A DNA stretch of 64,000 bases. It comes from Rutpela maculata. Lineage: Eukaryota; Arthropoda; Insecta; Coleoptera; Cerambycidae. Position numbers and translations under genes: made by a program. The stretch lies in contig OW386291.2 of the NCBI GenBank assembly GCA_936432065.2, forward strand, positions 102,117,823-102,181,822, written 5' to 3'. Positions 10,713 to 23,045 of the stretch are shown here, in pieces. Positions within the stretch are counted from its first letter, which is position 1. Every line of letters begins with the position of its first letter. The notes beneath the pieces are model-generated. The model was given only the letters and a program-made list of their open reading frames with translations, made no database searches and was not told the DNA's origin.

Positions 10713-12279
10713 GAGTGTACTTGCTACGCTCGCATCGCCCCGTGCGCCCTCGCTTCGCCTCGCCTCGCCTCGTTAACGCTCCGATTTGTGTCGGTTTTTT
10801 GGCCACGAGTCAAAGGGAACACAAGCCGCGAGGCCGAGGGCACCTAGTATATTCTCACTTGCTCTCGACTGGGGGAGCTGAATTTTTGCAAAAAGGGCAA
10901 TTGTTAATTAAAACTTTGTTGCAACTTACCTAATTGACGAAAAAATTTGAAAATTATCGACCATAAAGATCTTCCAGATGAATTCAGAAAAAAATATTAC
11001 GTCGAAACGCGACAAAACTCAAAGGCAAATTTTTACTCTAGTGTTTATCCAGTCGTTCTAATTAATCGTACTAATTAACTAATCGCTCTAATTAAGTTCT
11101 ATCCAACAAAAATCAAGTATTGTGAGAACGTGAACAAAAATAAAAACTTATTTTATTTCCTCTCGTGAAAAGTGACTTTTATTTCAAACTTAACTCATAT
11201 ACAGGGTGTTCAAAATTCACGGAACAAAAAGTGGGTGATAGTGCAGTGTCTTCTGTGCACGAATTAATTACAGACAGACAGAAATTGATACCAAGATTCT
11301 TGTTTCGTTCATGGCCCGAAACAATAAAACTTTCTTTTGGCCCAATAAGGAAGATAGGCAGGAGCTGGAGCAAATTAAAAGATGCATCGGTTCCAATTTC
11401 ATCAAAATATTTTAAAGTTTTAAATAACGATGAAATGACACACTTTTTAATCAAATATTTAATAAGTAGTACGTAGTAGATTTTGTAACTTCTTGTTTTA
11501 TTTCATTTTTTTAAATAGGTATTAAACATTACAATTTTGTTCTATTTTGTTTTCATTTGATTATTTTCATATCAATTCGTAATTAGTAATTATTAGTAAT
11601 TAGGTCATTCTGATGACGAGAGTCATTCTATGTCATTCCGATGATACATTGTTAACATAATTTTTGTACTACATTACACAAAAAAACGTTTGGAAACCAT
11701 ACTTCTTGGAGAAAAATTAAGTAAACTTAACCTGAGAAACCTAAAATCTGGTGCCCTAAAACATCATACATAGTTTAGAAGCATTTATAAAGTTAATTTG
11801 CTTATTGATTTATTAATTTTCTTTAAAAATATGGTCTGGCTGGGTTACTAGGCTACAGATGAGGGGGTTGATTACCGTTCTGCAAAGATTATCTCATAAC
11901 TAACATATTCTGAGAATTTTATCGATTTGGATTTCTGGAATAATATTGTAACAAATATTTTTTTATAGTCAAGGGAATATTTTGATGTCCATTTCATGTA
12001 ATTTTCTTTATGGGCATTTTTCATATGCTTAACCGGCTACACCCTTTATTAATTGAGGCATGTTTCATTGTTATGCAGTGAGGTAAATAATAATAATTAA
12101 AATCACATTTAAATTTTCAACACTCACTATTTCGATGAATTGTTTTCATCCACCATCTTCTTGGTTTCCAAGGATTTTCAATTTTATATTTTTTGTATAT
12201 ATGCACATAATTAAAATATGCAAACGCACAATAAGCTGCAGCAGCGGCAATTTCAGCAACGTCCATGTCATTATTAGAA
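10713..12279. other. Interior of the CpG-rich composite element
   Basis: After the CpG-rich arm (to about 10870) the sequence is AT-rich. A mariner-type end-like motif (TACAGGGTGTTCAAAATTCA) is at about 11201. A 103-codon frame at 11165-11476 has no recognisable domain. Short GTCATTCTGATGA-type repeats lie at 11605-11645. Confidence 0.4.
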
Positions 12280-12580
12280 AATATTATTTTCAACGTAATT
12301 TTTTTCTTTAAAATGCTAGGAATCATGTCATGTAATTCAATACTTCGTCAGTATTAGCTAGAAGAGTAGTTGTTTTGATTGATTCTCCAATAATGAGTGT
12401 TTTTAAATATTTACCTAATTAGTATATTAGCGTGCCCAGATTAGGGCAACAATATACAGAAAGTAGGTAATTTCGTAATAAATAAAAAAGTGTGTAAGTT
12501 GTGATTTGCTTAATACCTAAATAATATTTTCCAATCATGATAAAAGCAAATAAATAAAATTAATTAATTGTAAAAATATC
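12280..12580 (-). repeat. Dispersed repeat family A, minus-strand copy
   Basis: The complement of this stretch recurs at 41985-42243, 42262-42520 and 42620-42846, and in part at 43700-43978. Shared landmarks are GATTAGAGAATATTATTTAGG (here as its complement), a GCCCTAATCTGGGCACGC block, and a TAGCTAATACTGACGAAG block. Non-coding. Terminal structure and class are unknown. Confidence 0.8.
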
Positions 12581-12787
12581 CATGTCTTTCATTCACATTA
12601 CTAAAAACAGAGACATTCGCCGAGCGGTCTCGGCGAGAGTGTACACATCGCCCTCGTGCTTCCTCACCTCTTGGTAAATGTCTCGCCGAGACATTCGCCG
12701 AGCGGTCTCGGCGAGAGTGTACTGCAGGCATAATGGTTTCAAGATACGTGTTGTAAGATTTAACGAGAAGTAAGTCTGGAATGGAAA

Positions 12788-14099
12788 CAGAGCTGGGCAA
12801 ATATCTACTTACAAATACCACATAAGTATTTAAATACTAGAAAGTATTTAAATACCAAGTATTTAAATACTTCTTGCAACAAGTATTTGTATTTATACTT
12901 GCAAATACTTTATCTGAAATATTTACTACTTAGTATTTGTGAAAATGATCCTAAAGTATTTATAAATACTTAAACTATTTAAATAACTGAGAAGTATTTA
13001 AATCCTTTTCTGACAGTATTTAAATACTTTCAGAAGTATTGGAACCTCAAAAGTATTTAAATAAATACAACAAATATAATCAAATACACCAGGGAGACAG
13101 GCAGATACTCGTCAAGAACGTCTTAATTCCCAGAAAGTTGGTTGAGAGCAGACATAGACAGTAAGTGTTAACTGTTAAGGTTAGGCTTTTGCAGAGTGAG
13201 GGAAATATGCGTTTATTTTCGGTTTATTATAAATAATTAAATAACCAAATATACTATAATCTTTAGAACTGTTTTAAATAATTGCTATTGTTCTAACGAA
13301 TAGAACTATATATTTTTTTATTGTAAATTTCTGTTGTACTTGAATATCTTAGTTTGTCAATGAAAATAGTTCCTAATTTCATTATTAAAGTATGGCATTA
13401 ACTATATACAAAGTTTATGATAAAAACTGTATATGGTTGTATTCCTTAGAGCAATGGGGAGTATTTGAAACTATTTTAAGGATTATACCATTTACGATTT
13501 TTTAAATATTTATAATAAACCGAAAATAAACGCATGTCTCCCTCTCACTCTGCATGTATATGTTTTGTGATTGTGACAGAGAACAGTTGAACTAGTGCCA
13601 TAGTATATGTGCTATATTTGGGTATTTGCAGAAGACGCAAAGGTCTAGCTCTACGGATAAGTAAAAGTCCAGTACCCAACTAGAACTGATTAAGTATAGA
13701 GGTATTAAAATAGTGTTGTGGAAATTCATGAAAGTCATGAAACCTAAAATTTTGACACCTCAAATAGTCAAATAGTATTTAATATAATAATAAAAATGAT
13801 AATGATAATATTAAGTCTCTATTTCTACAAAAATAGAAAATACAATTTGGCGAAGTTTAGCCATTAAAGGCTATTTTTATTACACTTATCTATGCTTCAA
13901 AATATTTCAGTGTTATCAAAGTGTTTAAATATTCAGAAAGTATTTAAATACTAAGTTTAAACTATTTAATTACTTTTGTTACTTATTATTTAAATACTTT
14001 TATCTATTGAAAATACTTAGTATTTAAATACTTTCAATTTTTTGAAAGTATTTAGTATTTAATATTTAAATATATTTTCAAAGTATTTGCCCAGCTCTG
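12788..14099. mobile_element. hAT-type MITE with CAGAGCTGGGC ends
   Basis: 1312 bp, with TIRs CAGAGCTGGGCAAATA and complement, flanked by perfect 8 bp duplications AATGGAAA at 12780-12787 and 14100-14107. Subterminal regions consist of many copies of the near-palindrome AAGTATTTAAATACTT in both orientations, as in hAT elements that have repeated subterminal transposase sites. The interior is non-coding and contains a second inverted repeat pair. Confidence 0.92.
13185..13552. repeat. Inverted repeat nested inside the hAT-type MITE
   Basis: Arms of about 45 bp: GCAGAGTGAGGGAAATATGC at 13191 and its near complement ending at about 13552, continuing through CGTTTATTTTCGGTTTATTA. The spacer is about 270 bp. 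No clear target duplication, so it could be a nested MITE or an internal palindrome of the host element. Confidence 0.7.
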
Positions 14100-14259
14100 A
14101 ATGGAAACTATTAGACAGAAAATTTCATGTCCCTGTAGTTCCTGACTGTCTAGATAATTATTTAAGTGGAGATAACATATCATCCAGATCTAGTCACGAT
14201 GTCCCAAGATTCCATTAAATAATTAAATTACGGACTATCTGTTGTCGCGTAGGAATAAT

Positions 14260-15800
14260 ATTACTCGGCGCCATGCCACCCGGTACCGACCAGGAACCGT
14301 AAACAGAGGGAGGATAGCCAGTTCCCCATGCTGCAACGTTCGCCACTTACCGGCAAAGCTGTGACGTCACGGCGAGACCTAAATCTATTTACTGGTATTT
14401 ACTGGTTTTTCTTTGTAAATATCATATGTACGTCTTGGTGTGTGTTTTATACATTACTTTAAGTTATAAAAACATTCTTAATTAGTGAAATTGTGTGCAG
14501 AAATAGGAGCCATGCTACTGCTTTCACTATTTTGGGCCTTTATAGGATTTAAAAGACAATTATTATTAATAGTGTTCTATGGTAATTTTATGTATATTAT
14601 AGAAAGGACCAGAAACTTAATAATTCATGCACTCGACTAACATATTGTTATTATTCAGCGAAGAAAAATTCCGGGAACAAGGTGAGCCGTGTATGAATGT
14701 AATAACACGTATGTTATAAAGAAATATTTTCCATGTTTTTCCAAAATCCAAAGTTCTGGTGTCTAAAATCATAAGAGGTGAATGGATAAACAGGTGCAAA
14801 AGGCATGATGCATTTAACCCAGATACAAGTTGGATTTGTTGGGTTCATTTTATGGTGACTACTGCGTTTAATCTATGCCGACGCGACTATGAACGAGACT
14901 TGCAAAATGAACTATAAGATAAAAATACGTTTTTTTTTAATTATATATGTTCCTATTTTTTCAAGATGTTTTATTATACTGGGTGTTAATTTTTATAATA
15001 CTTGTTTTTCTTAACTTAATTTTTTGTTTAGATCATTTTTATCAAATTTTTCTGTTTTTTTTATTATATGTGTACCTAATTTTCCGAGATATTTTATTAT
15101 ACTGAGTGTTAATTTTTATAATACATATTTCTCATAATTTATTATTTTGTTTAGATCATATTTAACAGATTTTTCTGTGAATTGACTCAGAATCCACTGC
15201 AGATAAGATAATTTTTTATCAGATATTTTGTGAATATCAATATCCGCCGTATAAAAAAACAATGGTTCCTTGAAGCAAGCATTTAACTTCCATGACTTCC
15301 TTTTAAGAAATTTGACATAATTTTGTCAATTTTTGTCAGAAACTTCCACGCTTTACCTGCTTGTACTGTAATTCGCATGAATTTCAGGAATTTAAAAGAT
15401 AATCAGGTTAAAGCAGATTCTAATTCAAACAGAAAAGAAAATCAAAAATTAAGTAAAATAAACTAAATAATATATTATAATTTGACATTAAGTGGAAAAG
15501 GAAAAAATTGCTACATTCTTGAAACTTTCCAGACACGTTTAGTTCACGATATTTATATACAGAAATACTGAAAATGTTGTATGCCTCAATTATTTCAATA
15601 AATTTTGCGTGTGAATTAATATTATTAAAAAATATGCTCCACACAATGCATTTTAAACGGCAGCGCGTTGGAATAGGCCGCGCGGATACATCATTGTAAT
15701 GGCGACACCGTGCAGACAGATTTGCTTGATCTGGCTATCCTTGGCGTTTACAGTTCTTGGGTGGCGACCACTTCAGCAACGAACGTAATCAGCTGATCTC
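14260..15800. repeat. Weak inverted similarity of GC-richer blocks
   Basis: ACCAGGAACCGTAAACAGAG..GGATAGCCAG (14289-14325) resembles the complement of CTGGCTATCCTTGGCGTTTACAGTTCTTGGGTGG (15733-15766). The match is partial and no target duplication was seen. It may mark the ends of a very old 1.5 kb element. Low confidence. Confidence 0.3.
14932..15180 (+). repeat. Two-copy ~124 bp tandem duplication
   Basis: TTATTATACTGGGTGTTAAT..TTTTGTTTAGATCATTTTTA is repeated 120-125 bp downstream as TTATTATACTGAGTGTTAAT..TTTTGTTTAGATCATATTTA. Divergence is moderate. Non-coding. Confidence 0.75.
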
Positions 15801-17284
15801 CAGGAAACCACTATAACCTCAAGCTCCCAACTTTGTTTTCCACCATATGCCCTGTGTTTTCACCATCGATAACTGATTTATTTTGGAAGCTAGCCACGTG
15901 GGGAGCCTTGTGCACATATATTTCAAGATAAGTATTTTTTATGCTTTATCGTACATTTCCCTACCTTGCCAAAAAAATTTTACCTACAAAATTTATAGTA
16001 AAATACTGCCTGAGTAGGATATTTTGTAATAACACTTACTTACTATTATTATGAAGTATTTGCACGTTTATATAGAAAAGTTAATACCTTTTAACTATTT
16101 CCAGCCAATATTAGCTTGGCTGTTTATAACTCTTACTCACGCTCTCGCCTCCGAAGTACTGGCTAGCCAAGGCCTAGTTTATCTTAAGTGGACCTTTTTC
16201 TGCCTATTTAATATATCCGTTTAGTTAATATTTACCTATTAGAGTTTATCATGGTTTTAGCTACCCTTAATTACCATATGCTATTCTAATTTGGTGCAAT
16301 CTACTTAAAGCGCCCGTGTCTTCTTCGCCTTGGAAAGAATACCAACACGGATTTTGTGCGACCTAAAATACAGAGTCAATTGTAGAGCTTTTAAAAACTT
16401 AAAGATAATATTATCTAGCGCATATGTTTTGTATTGTGTACTGTATACCTATTAAGGAACACGAATCAAACTATATATCACATAGTATAGTGCATATATA
16501 TTCTACGAAAAATAACAACAACCTCTATCTGAACTTTTTAACATTTTCTAAATCTCCCAGTGGAACAAACCAGTACGCTATATGTTTCAATTATTTGCTT
16601 AGACATGTCACCCCATATAAATTAGATTTCTTTGACATTAAAGTGACTTAGTTGTATCTTTTAGAGATATTTACTTGTAAAGTACAAGTGGCAATGTCAT
16701 CGTGAGCTTGTCCAATTTTTACGTTATAATTTTGTTATCTATCAGTGATAGATTTTAACAGCTACCTAAAAAAGATTCACTTCCTATTTACACTAGTCAC
16801 AGTACAAATACTTTGCACGATGATACGTTGGCCCAAATTTATTTTTTATTTTTTAGTACTAGTGCTCATGACCTAGTCGGTTTAATTTGGAGTTATCGCG
16901 CTGTTGCTGAGTGTAACTTAATTTCATATATCAGATCAGATCAAATGTTATAAACAAGGATCAGAGATTATAGGTGCTTTATTTCAATACAAGAAGAGGT
17001 TGCTATTTCCTGTTTAATGGTATTGCGAATTCAAAAGTTCTTATACAATAGAGAATAGGACATGTGGTAAGAAAATTTGCAAAATAAAGTAAATAATCTT
17101 TTGAAAAATAAACATATTCCAAAGCCAAATAATAGACATTGAAACAGAACACATATCTCAGGGAAATGAGTGGGTCAACAAGTCAAAATATGATATGATG
17201 TGAAATAATTATGGAATTAATGATATAGTAACAGTAACAGCATATTTTTTTAATGTAATTACAAATTCATTAAAGTATTTATTT
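15181..17284. other. Non-coding, nothing recognised
   Basis: AT-rich DNA with a somewhat GC-richer patch at 15655-15910. Frames of 74 and 75 codons (15420-15644 minus and 16424-16651 plus) have no supporting features. Confidence 0.4.
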
Positions 17285-17735
17285 TTCTATATTCTTTTAG
17301 CGTTTGATTTAAAATCTAAAGTGCTATTTTTATACAGATCTCTAAGACAACAAACAGGAGATTTTTCGCAATTCTTTACAATATTTTCGGTTTGAAATCT
17401 CTTTATAAGATCTAATTGGCTGTTCACAAAATTTGCAATATTTAGACTTAAAAATTTATCGCAATTGGACTTAAATTCATCTCGTCCAATGATAATTGAA
17501 GTTTTCCATTCATATTCATATTTTGCATCCTCAAATCTTCAAAAATCCTAAAAAAAATTATCTTAATTTTCTTCTGCGAGGAAAATTTTAGCACTGACAA
17601 AACTCTGAGTATCCACTGGCGAAGGTGGTAACACTACAATAATTTTACATGCAGGTGCTATATATGTTAATCTCTCTTGAATTAATCTATTTTTTCTGCG
17701 GAAGTTATTGTGGGAGCCCCCGTAGACTCTTTAAA
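17285..17735 (-). pseudogene. Decayed coding segment of unknown family
   Basis: On the minus strand, from about 17730 downwards, a coherent protein-like reading (RVYGGSHNNFRRKNRLIQER, then KIIVVLPPSPVDTQSFVSA) runs to a stop at about 17563. After a frameshift it continues as YEYEWKTSIIIGRDEFKSNC and on to about 17285. The amino-acid composition, with conserved-looking turns and an IIVVLPPSP strand-loop, is unlike random AT-rich sequence. The loop is faintly like SGNH-esterase folds, as found in some LINE ORF1 proteins, but this is only a guess. It is not in a recognisable element. Confidence 0.4.
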
Positions 17736-19846
17736 CAAACAACAAAGCAGCATCATAAAAATCAAAAAAGTTATAACAAGAGTGCGCGTATTCACATTTT
17801 TTAAATAGAAACATAGCCATTTTGTCACTGTAGTTGACCAGTAATTAACAAATATATCTCAAATACTATTTTTCGTTAATATATAAATGCTAAAATTTAA
17901 CAGTTTATAGCATTTGTTTTAAAAAATATTGCACTTTAAACGATAAACACATTTTCAAAAAACCGTATAATATTTAATTTTTTCGACACCTCAATAAATA
18001 TTAGTTTTAACAAATAACGCAAACTAAGCATAAATTGGGGATAAATTAATTTTTCTTTATTTACGTAGAATTAATAATTTCCGAGATATGGAAGTTTAAA
18101 GATGGCATCCGAACGTATATAAGACGCAGTATTTAGTTTAAATGTTGAATAACTATGACACTTTCGCAAAGAAACGAGTAAAGTTAAGATAATTAAGTAG
18201 CCTTTCAAATTATTTTTTAATTGTTTCTGTAGCAAATATATATTTTTTTGTTATTTATTATTTTAGGTTATGTTGAAAACAGATGGTTCAATAACATAAA
18301 CCAAGAGTGGAGAATAAGTTTACATAGATTATATTATAATCATTAGAAATAAATCAGTTAAAGAATTCAAATTTACTTCTAAATTATCAAGCCGAAATTA
18401 ACCCTTCACCACCACCTGTTTAAATTTTAATTTAAAAACTGTGAAAATCATAAAATAGTTATGTTCTATTCCGTATCAAAGTTTACAGGAATTGAAATAT
18501 TTTTCTTCTAAAATGTTCCTCATAACTTTCTGATGCACTTTAGAGTGTCTTTAAATTTAATTTGCGGTACTCAGCGAATATTTCAAATACGGTTATCGAT
18601 GTTCAAATGCGGTGACAGGAATTAATATATTAGGGGAAAACAAACAAGAGGTTAGCGGAGTTTTAACCAATGGCGGAGCTGGGGGTGGTGATAAAGCTGA
18701 TAATATATTATTCCTTACACAATAATATTGTACTGTGATCGTGCATTGACTAAGGGTGGGGAATTCTTCACTGACACCGTTAACTTTTACCTTGGCGCTA
18801 TTTAGTTGTTTTGACGTTCTTTGTGAGAACCTTTTCACAATATAATGAAATTCAAGAATTAGTTTATTAAGAATACATTTATTTTAGGTAAGCATATCTT
18901 AAATATAAAAAAGATTGTAAAACATTGTTTCGCTTCCAAAAGATCCATTAAAAATGCGTTTGGTTTTGTTATTTGTTCATTTTTACACCATCCTCAATAT
19001 TTTTATGTAGGTAATAAGATCAATTAACCGGGCGAATGGGTGAAAGGCCATGGCAGGATAAGCTACTGAAAAGTGCCCCCTCACATATGGAAATGGAATG
19101 GTGTCCTAATATTGTATTTTATAACAGCGATCACTTCCACAAGATTTCATTCCTGTGTGGCTGAAGGTTTGAAATGGTTGCTTTACCATTAAACTGTCTT
19201 TCTCTATTTTTTTATCCACACTCACTGATCACGTAGAGCTTCGGACGTCTGATTATATGAGCAGCTTCTGTGGTATATCGTCATCTCCAGTCATTTATCT
19301 CCTGTAACATCCTACGTTACAATCTTGTAAGATTACGTACAATTATTATTTAAAGTTAGACTAATTCATGACACGCTATGTACAGCTGGTTGCCTAAACC
19401 ATCATTCCAAGCAAATGAAAGTTATTAAACCCTTTGTGATTCTCCAGTTAAAAGCATTTTATATAACTAATACACTGAATTAAATAAAAGTGGAAATCAA
19501 TAGAGCACGGGTTCACAAGCAAAGCATTGATAAATATATTGATCAAATTAATTAATCACTTTAGACACCTAGTTTTGATGCCTCGTGTAAATGATGCGTT
19601 GGTACTTTTGACATCTAAAATTTTATAAATTTATTTTAAGTACGATGTCGTTTCATATGAATTTATCCTGGTTAGTCCAACAATGATTTCCTGATAATTT
19701 TTAGGATTGATTTTCTTAAAAGAGATATATTACTTTCGAAGATAATCAACATTATAACCTATAATCTGTTTCAATTTCTTCTTCCCCTTTTGAATTTTAT
19801 TTAAGTGATCAGTGGCCTGGTTAATTTAACATCTAAGATTTGCATA
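17736..19846. other. Non-coding, nothing recognised
   Basis: AT-rich, no inverted repeat of note. The 81-codon minus-strand frame at 18593-18838 has no recognisable domain. Confidence 0.4.
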
Positions 19847-20565
19847 TGCGTATGCCACCGCTATTACTTCCACGTCCAGTGGAAGTATAGTAACGACAAA
19901 AAACATTTTAAAAATTTTTATTGTTCAAATAGGCTTAGAGTTTCATGAAACGTCGAGATTTTAAGTTGAGCGAAAAAAAGATTTCTGTCTGTCGGTCTGT
20001 CGGTCTGTCTGTCGGTCTGTCTGTAACTTTTTTGTGCGCACGTTTACTCTGGAACCGTTTGAGATATTGACTTGAAATTTGGTACACATATGTACTTTAA
20101 CGAGATCTGGAACTAGATTATATTTTCATCTTGTTCCGTCGAAGGGTTGGAGGGTAAATTGGGGTAAATTTGGGGTAAATAGGTAAATCAAGCAGGTAAA
20201 AATCCATAAAATTGGTATTTAGTATTTACAAGAGAAGCTAAGGGCTCAAAAAAATTTTTGGCATTAGCCACCCCCATTACCACCCCCACCCCATTTTTAA
20301 AGGGGATGAAAAGAAAATGTGATTTAGTGTGTGCACAAAAACCAGAAACCTCAAAATATTTTTTTACTTCATCCACCTCCACTACCACCTCCCTATCACC
20401 ACCCCCATCCCACTAATGATTATGGGATTTTGGGATAGAGGATTTCAAATATTATATTATTAAAATTCCATAAACAATTATTTCCACTTACAAAATTTTT
20501 TCGTTGTGAGTGACTTGGATAGAAAGTCTGGATGTGGAAATAGAGATTCATTGGGCAGCGGTTTT
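19847..20565 (+). repeat. Dispersed repeat family B, full-length-looking copy
   Basis: Shared with 32206-32858 (minus) and 41568-43050 (plus, interrupted). Order of landmarks: hairpin ACTTCCACGTCCAGTGGAAGT (19868-19888), CTGTCTGTCGGTCTG microsatellite (19983-20028), GTGCGCACG, CCGTTTGAGATATTGACTTG, runs of GGGGTAAAT, CCACCCCCATTACCACCCCC, and GACTTGGATAGAAAGTCTGG. No open frame. Class is unknown; the hairpin close to one end is noted but no Helitron terminus was established. Confidence 0.8.
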
Positions 20566-21329
20566 TTTTTTTGTGGTTCACAAGCATAATTCACGTGGGG
20601 AAGCGGTGCCATTTTGTCATCCCATTTTGACGTGAAATTACATGGTAAAGCAGGATGTTTAGTTGTTTCTCTGTAAATTAGGAATTGCACCATAGGCTCT
20701 TGCTTATTTTAGAAACTAAATCGCACCCCCATAGCTCCCGTACGTGAGTAAAGTAGCATTAAATTTAAGTTATTTAATTTTTTTATGATATATGATATTT
20801 TTATATGATATTTTAAGGAATATTTATTCTTTTGATTTTTCCACCTCATACATAATTCATTTGAATTTTTACTGAGATGGGTGAACAAGAGCAAGAGTCT
20901 TACGCAAGAAATTTCAAATTTTCATTTTGTATATTTTCCTGATAAAGACATAAACCATATTAGTCACCGACGAAGATAAGTAGTTTCGAAGGATGAAATT
21001 TGCTAAGCAATATATCCAGGATCTTAGATGTTGACTGAGTTAGTCATATAACGATCGCCATTTTCCAGCCATCAAATAAATTACATCGTTGTGAATCTTT
21101 GTAAGGAAATATCACCAGGTATAATTTAATTTTACATGAAGCCAATTAAATCTAATTTTATTACAGAATCTTAAATGGAGATTATTTTTTTTTTTATCTA
21201 AATTATACTGAAATCTGATTTCTTCATTAGCATATTTTTGACTAAAAGTACAAGATTTAAATATATCAACATCTGGTTAGTTAAGATTTCTTATATTATT
21301 TTTGTATGGTCACAAAAGGTATAAAAGTG
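20566..21329. other. Non-coding, nothing recognised
   Basis: AT-rich spacer between repeat family B and the LINE relic. May include 5' untranslated or ORF1 remains of the LINE, but nothing could be read. Confidence 0.35.
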
Positions 21330-23045
21330 CCGTCACGAAAACTAAAAATTTTGCATCGAATTATGTCCCAAATGAATGATCCAGCTGATGTTAGTTTTTA
21401 AAAGAAATATAAGAAGGAATATCCAACTTTATTTTTAGAACCTGTTACGGAATCGGAAATTTTCAATATTATAATGAACTTAAAAAATAGTAATTCCTCC
21501 TGTGTACATGTTTAATATTGAATCAAGACTGTTGGTTTTGACAATGATATGTAAAACTAATTTAATTTTGAATTTATATACTTCTTGTCAACATATGTCA
21601 ATTTAATGTAAAGTTACTGACTAAATAAATCTAGAGATAAATCTATTAAAAACCAGCGTCACATTTTCATAAAAGACATTGTTAATTTAAGTTTTAATTT
21701 ATTTAAAAAATCTATAGATCTTATTGTAGCTCCTAGAACATTTTTGATAAATCTTTATTTAGCTGAAAATCGTTTTCCCTCCGTCTTAAAAAATGCAAAC
21801 GTTTTTCCTTTATATAAAAAAGGTGATATTACCTACCTGAAAACTATAGACCAGTCTTATCAACCATTTCTAAAATTATATAGAGAGTTGTCTTTAACAG
21901 AATTGTCAAATTTGCAATAAGATATAAAATCTTTCGGAGTCAAAACTTGATTTTAGAAAAGGTCGTTCCACTGAAACTGCCATAATGGAGTTTTTGAACA
22001 AATTATACGATCATTTGGATAATAATGATAAATGTGTCGGTACATTCATGGATTTAAGTAAAGCCTTTGATTTAATAAATCACATATTACTTATTGAAAA
22101 GCTTGCAAGGTATGGATTAAGGGGCAAAGTGAATGACTGGTCAAATTAGAGAAATTCAAATTAAATTTTGGAGCTCCACAAGGATCAGTCCTTGGACCAT
22201 TGCTTTTCTTGTTTTATGTGAATGATTTGCCTAATTTCTTTGAGGATTTTCTAATTATGTTTGCAGATGATAATTCTTATTTATGTTGCAAAAATACGTT
22301 TTCAGAGGCCTTAGTACACATACTAATATAACCAAATTTTCAAATTATTTTAAAGCAGATAAATTATTTTTAAATGTTTCTAAAACTGTTTTTATCATTT
22401 TTTCACTTAAAATCTCGACATATAACGAAAGTCACCTAGTTAGAATTGAAGGAAAATCAATGAACAATTACCATCAACTAAATTTCTTGGCGTGTACATA
22501 GGATAATGCATTTAGTTGGGAACCACATATTGATTCATTAGCAAAGAAACTTGCTCCCGTATGTTTTGCATTAATATCGGTTAACACAAATCTCTGGTAG
22601 ATCACAGTTATGTCGCATTAGTAAGCACATTTTGTTTCAAGAGCATCATATGGAATTATGTTTTGGGGTTGTTAACGTCATTTTGAAAGAATATTCAAAC
22701 TTCAAAAGAACGCAGTTCGTTACATAGCGGGTGTTTCTAAATATTCATCTTGTCGGAACATATTTAAAGACTTAAATGTATTAACTTTAATAAGTATTTA
22801 TATTGTAGAAATAGTTCCGTATGTTAAAAAAAAACATATATTTCCGACTAATAATTTTAATCATATTCGTGAAAGAAATAACTTGAACACATCTTTCCAC
22901 AATTTATCAAAATTTGAGGAGAGCCCCAATTACATGGGGATTAAATTATATAATAAAATTCCGAACTCCATTCAAAACGTGAATAATATGAAATTATTTA
23001 AAAGCCATCATTATTTGATAAATATGGGAAATATATCGTAATCCA
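21330..23045 (+). pseudogene. Reverse transcriptase of a CR1/Jockey-like LINE (relic)
   Basis: Order of readable blocks across frameshifts: EPVTESEIFNIIMNLKNSNS (about 21435), APRTFLINLYLAENRFPSVL, LDFRKGRSTETAIMEFLNKL, RT motif A as FMDLSKAFDLINH (about 22048), GAPQGSVLGPLLFLFYVND (about 22172), and the catalytic FADD (about 22261). The C-terminal part reads RYIAGVSKYSSCRNIFKDLN and GIKLYNKIPNSIQNV, the usual LINE tail domain. At least six frameshifts and stops break it. No apurinic endonuclease region was found upstream, so the copy is 5'-truncated or too decayed. Similar C-terminal sequence is found on the minus strand at 55575-55955, but at modest similarity. Confidence 0.9.

Larger units (their letters stand above)
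9928..12729. mobile_element. CpG-rich composite element with 5 bp target duplication
   Basis: The left end (GCCTGCAGTACACTCTCGCC from 9928) is the complement of the right end at 12707-12729, and ATAAT flanks both sides (9923-9927 and 12730-12734). The terminal ~150 bp on each side are strongly GC- and CpG-rich in an AT-rich background, with internal hairpins (GCGTTGCGAGGGCAGGCGAG at 9951 against its complement near 10033) and direct repeats of TCTCGCATCGCCCCGTGCGC. The right end has two direct copies of GCCGAGCGGTCTCGGCGAGA. An hAT-type MITE (10072-10704) and a copy of a dispersed repeat (12280-12580) lie within. No transposase was found, so the superfamily is unknown. The ends could belong to two separate copies. 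Confidence 0.6.

Noticed and set aside
19983..20028. CTGTCTGTCGGT tract as a functional regulatory element
   Set aside because: It is a microsatellite inside dispersed repeat family B, and varies in length between copies.
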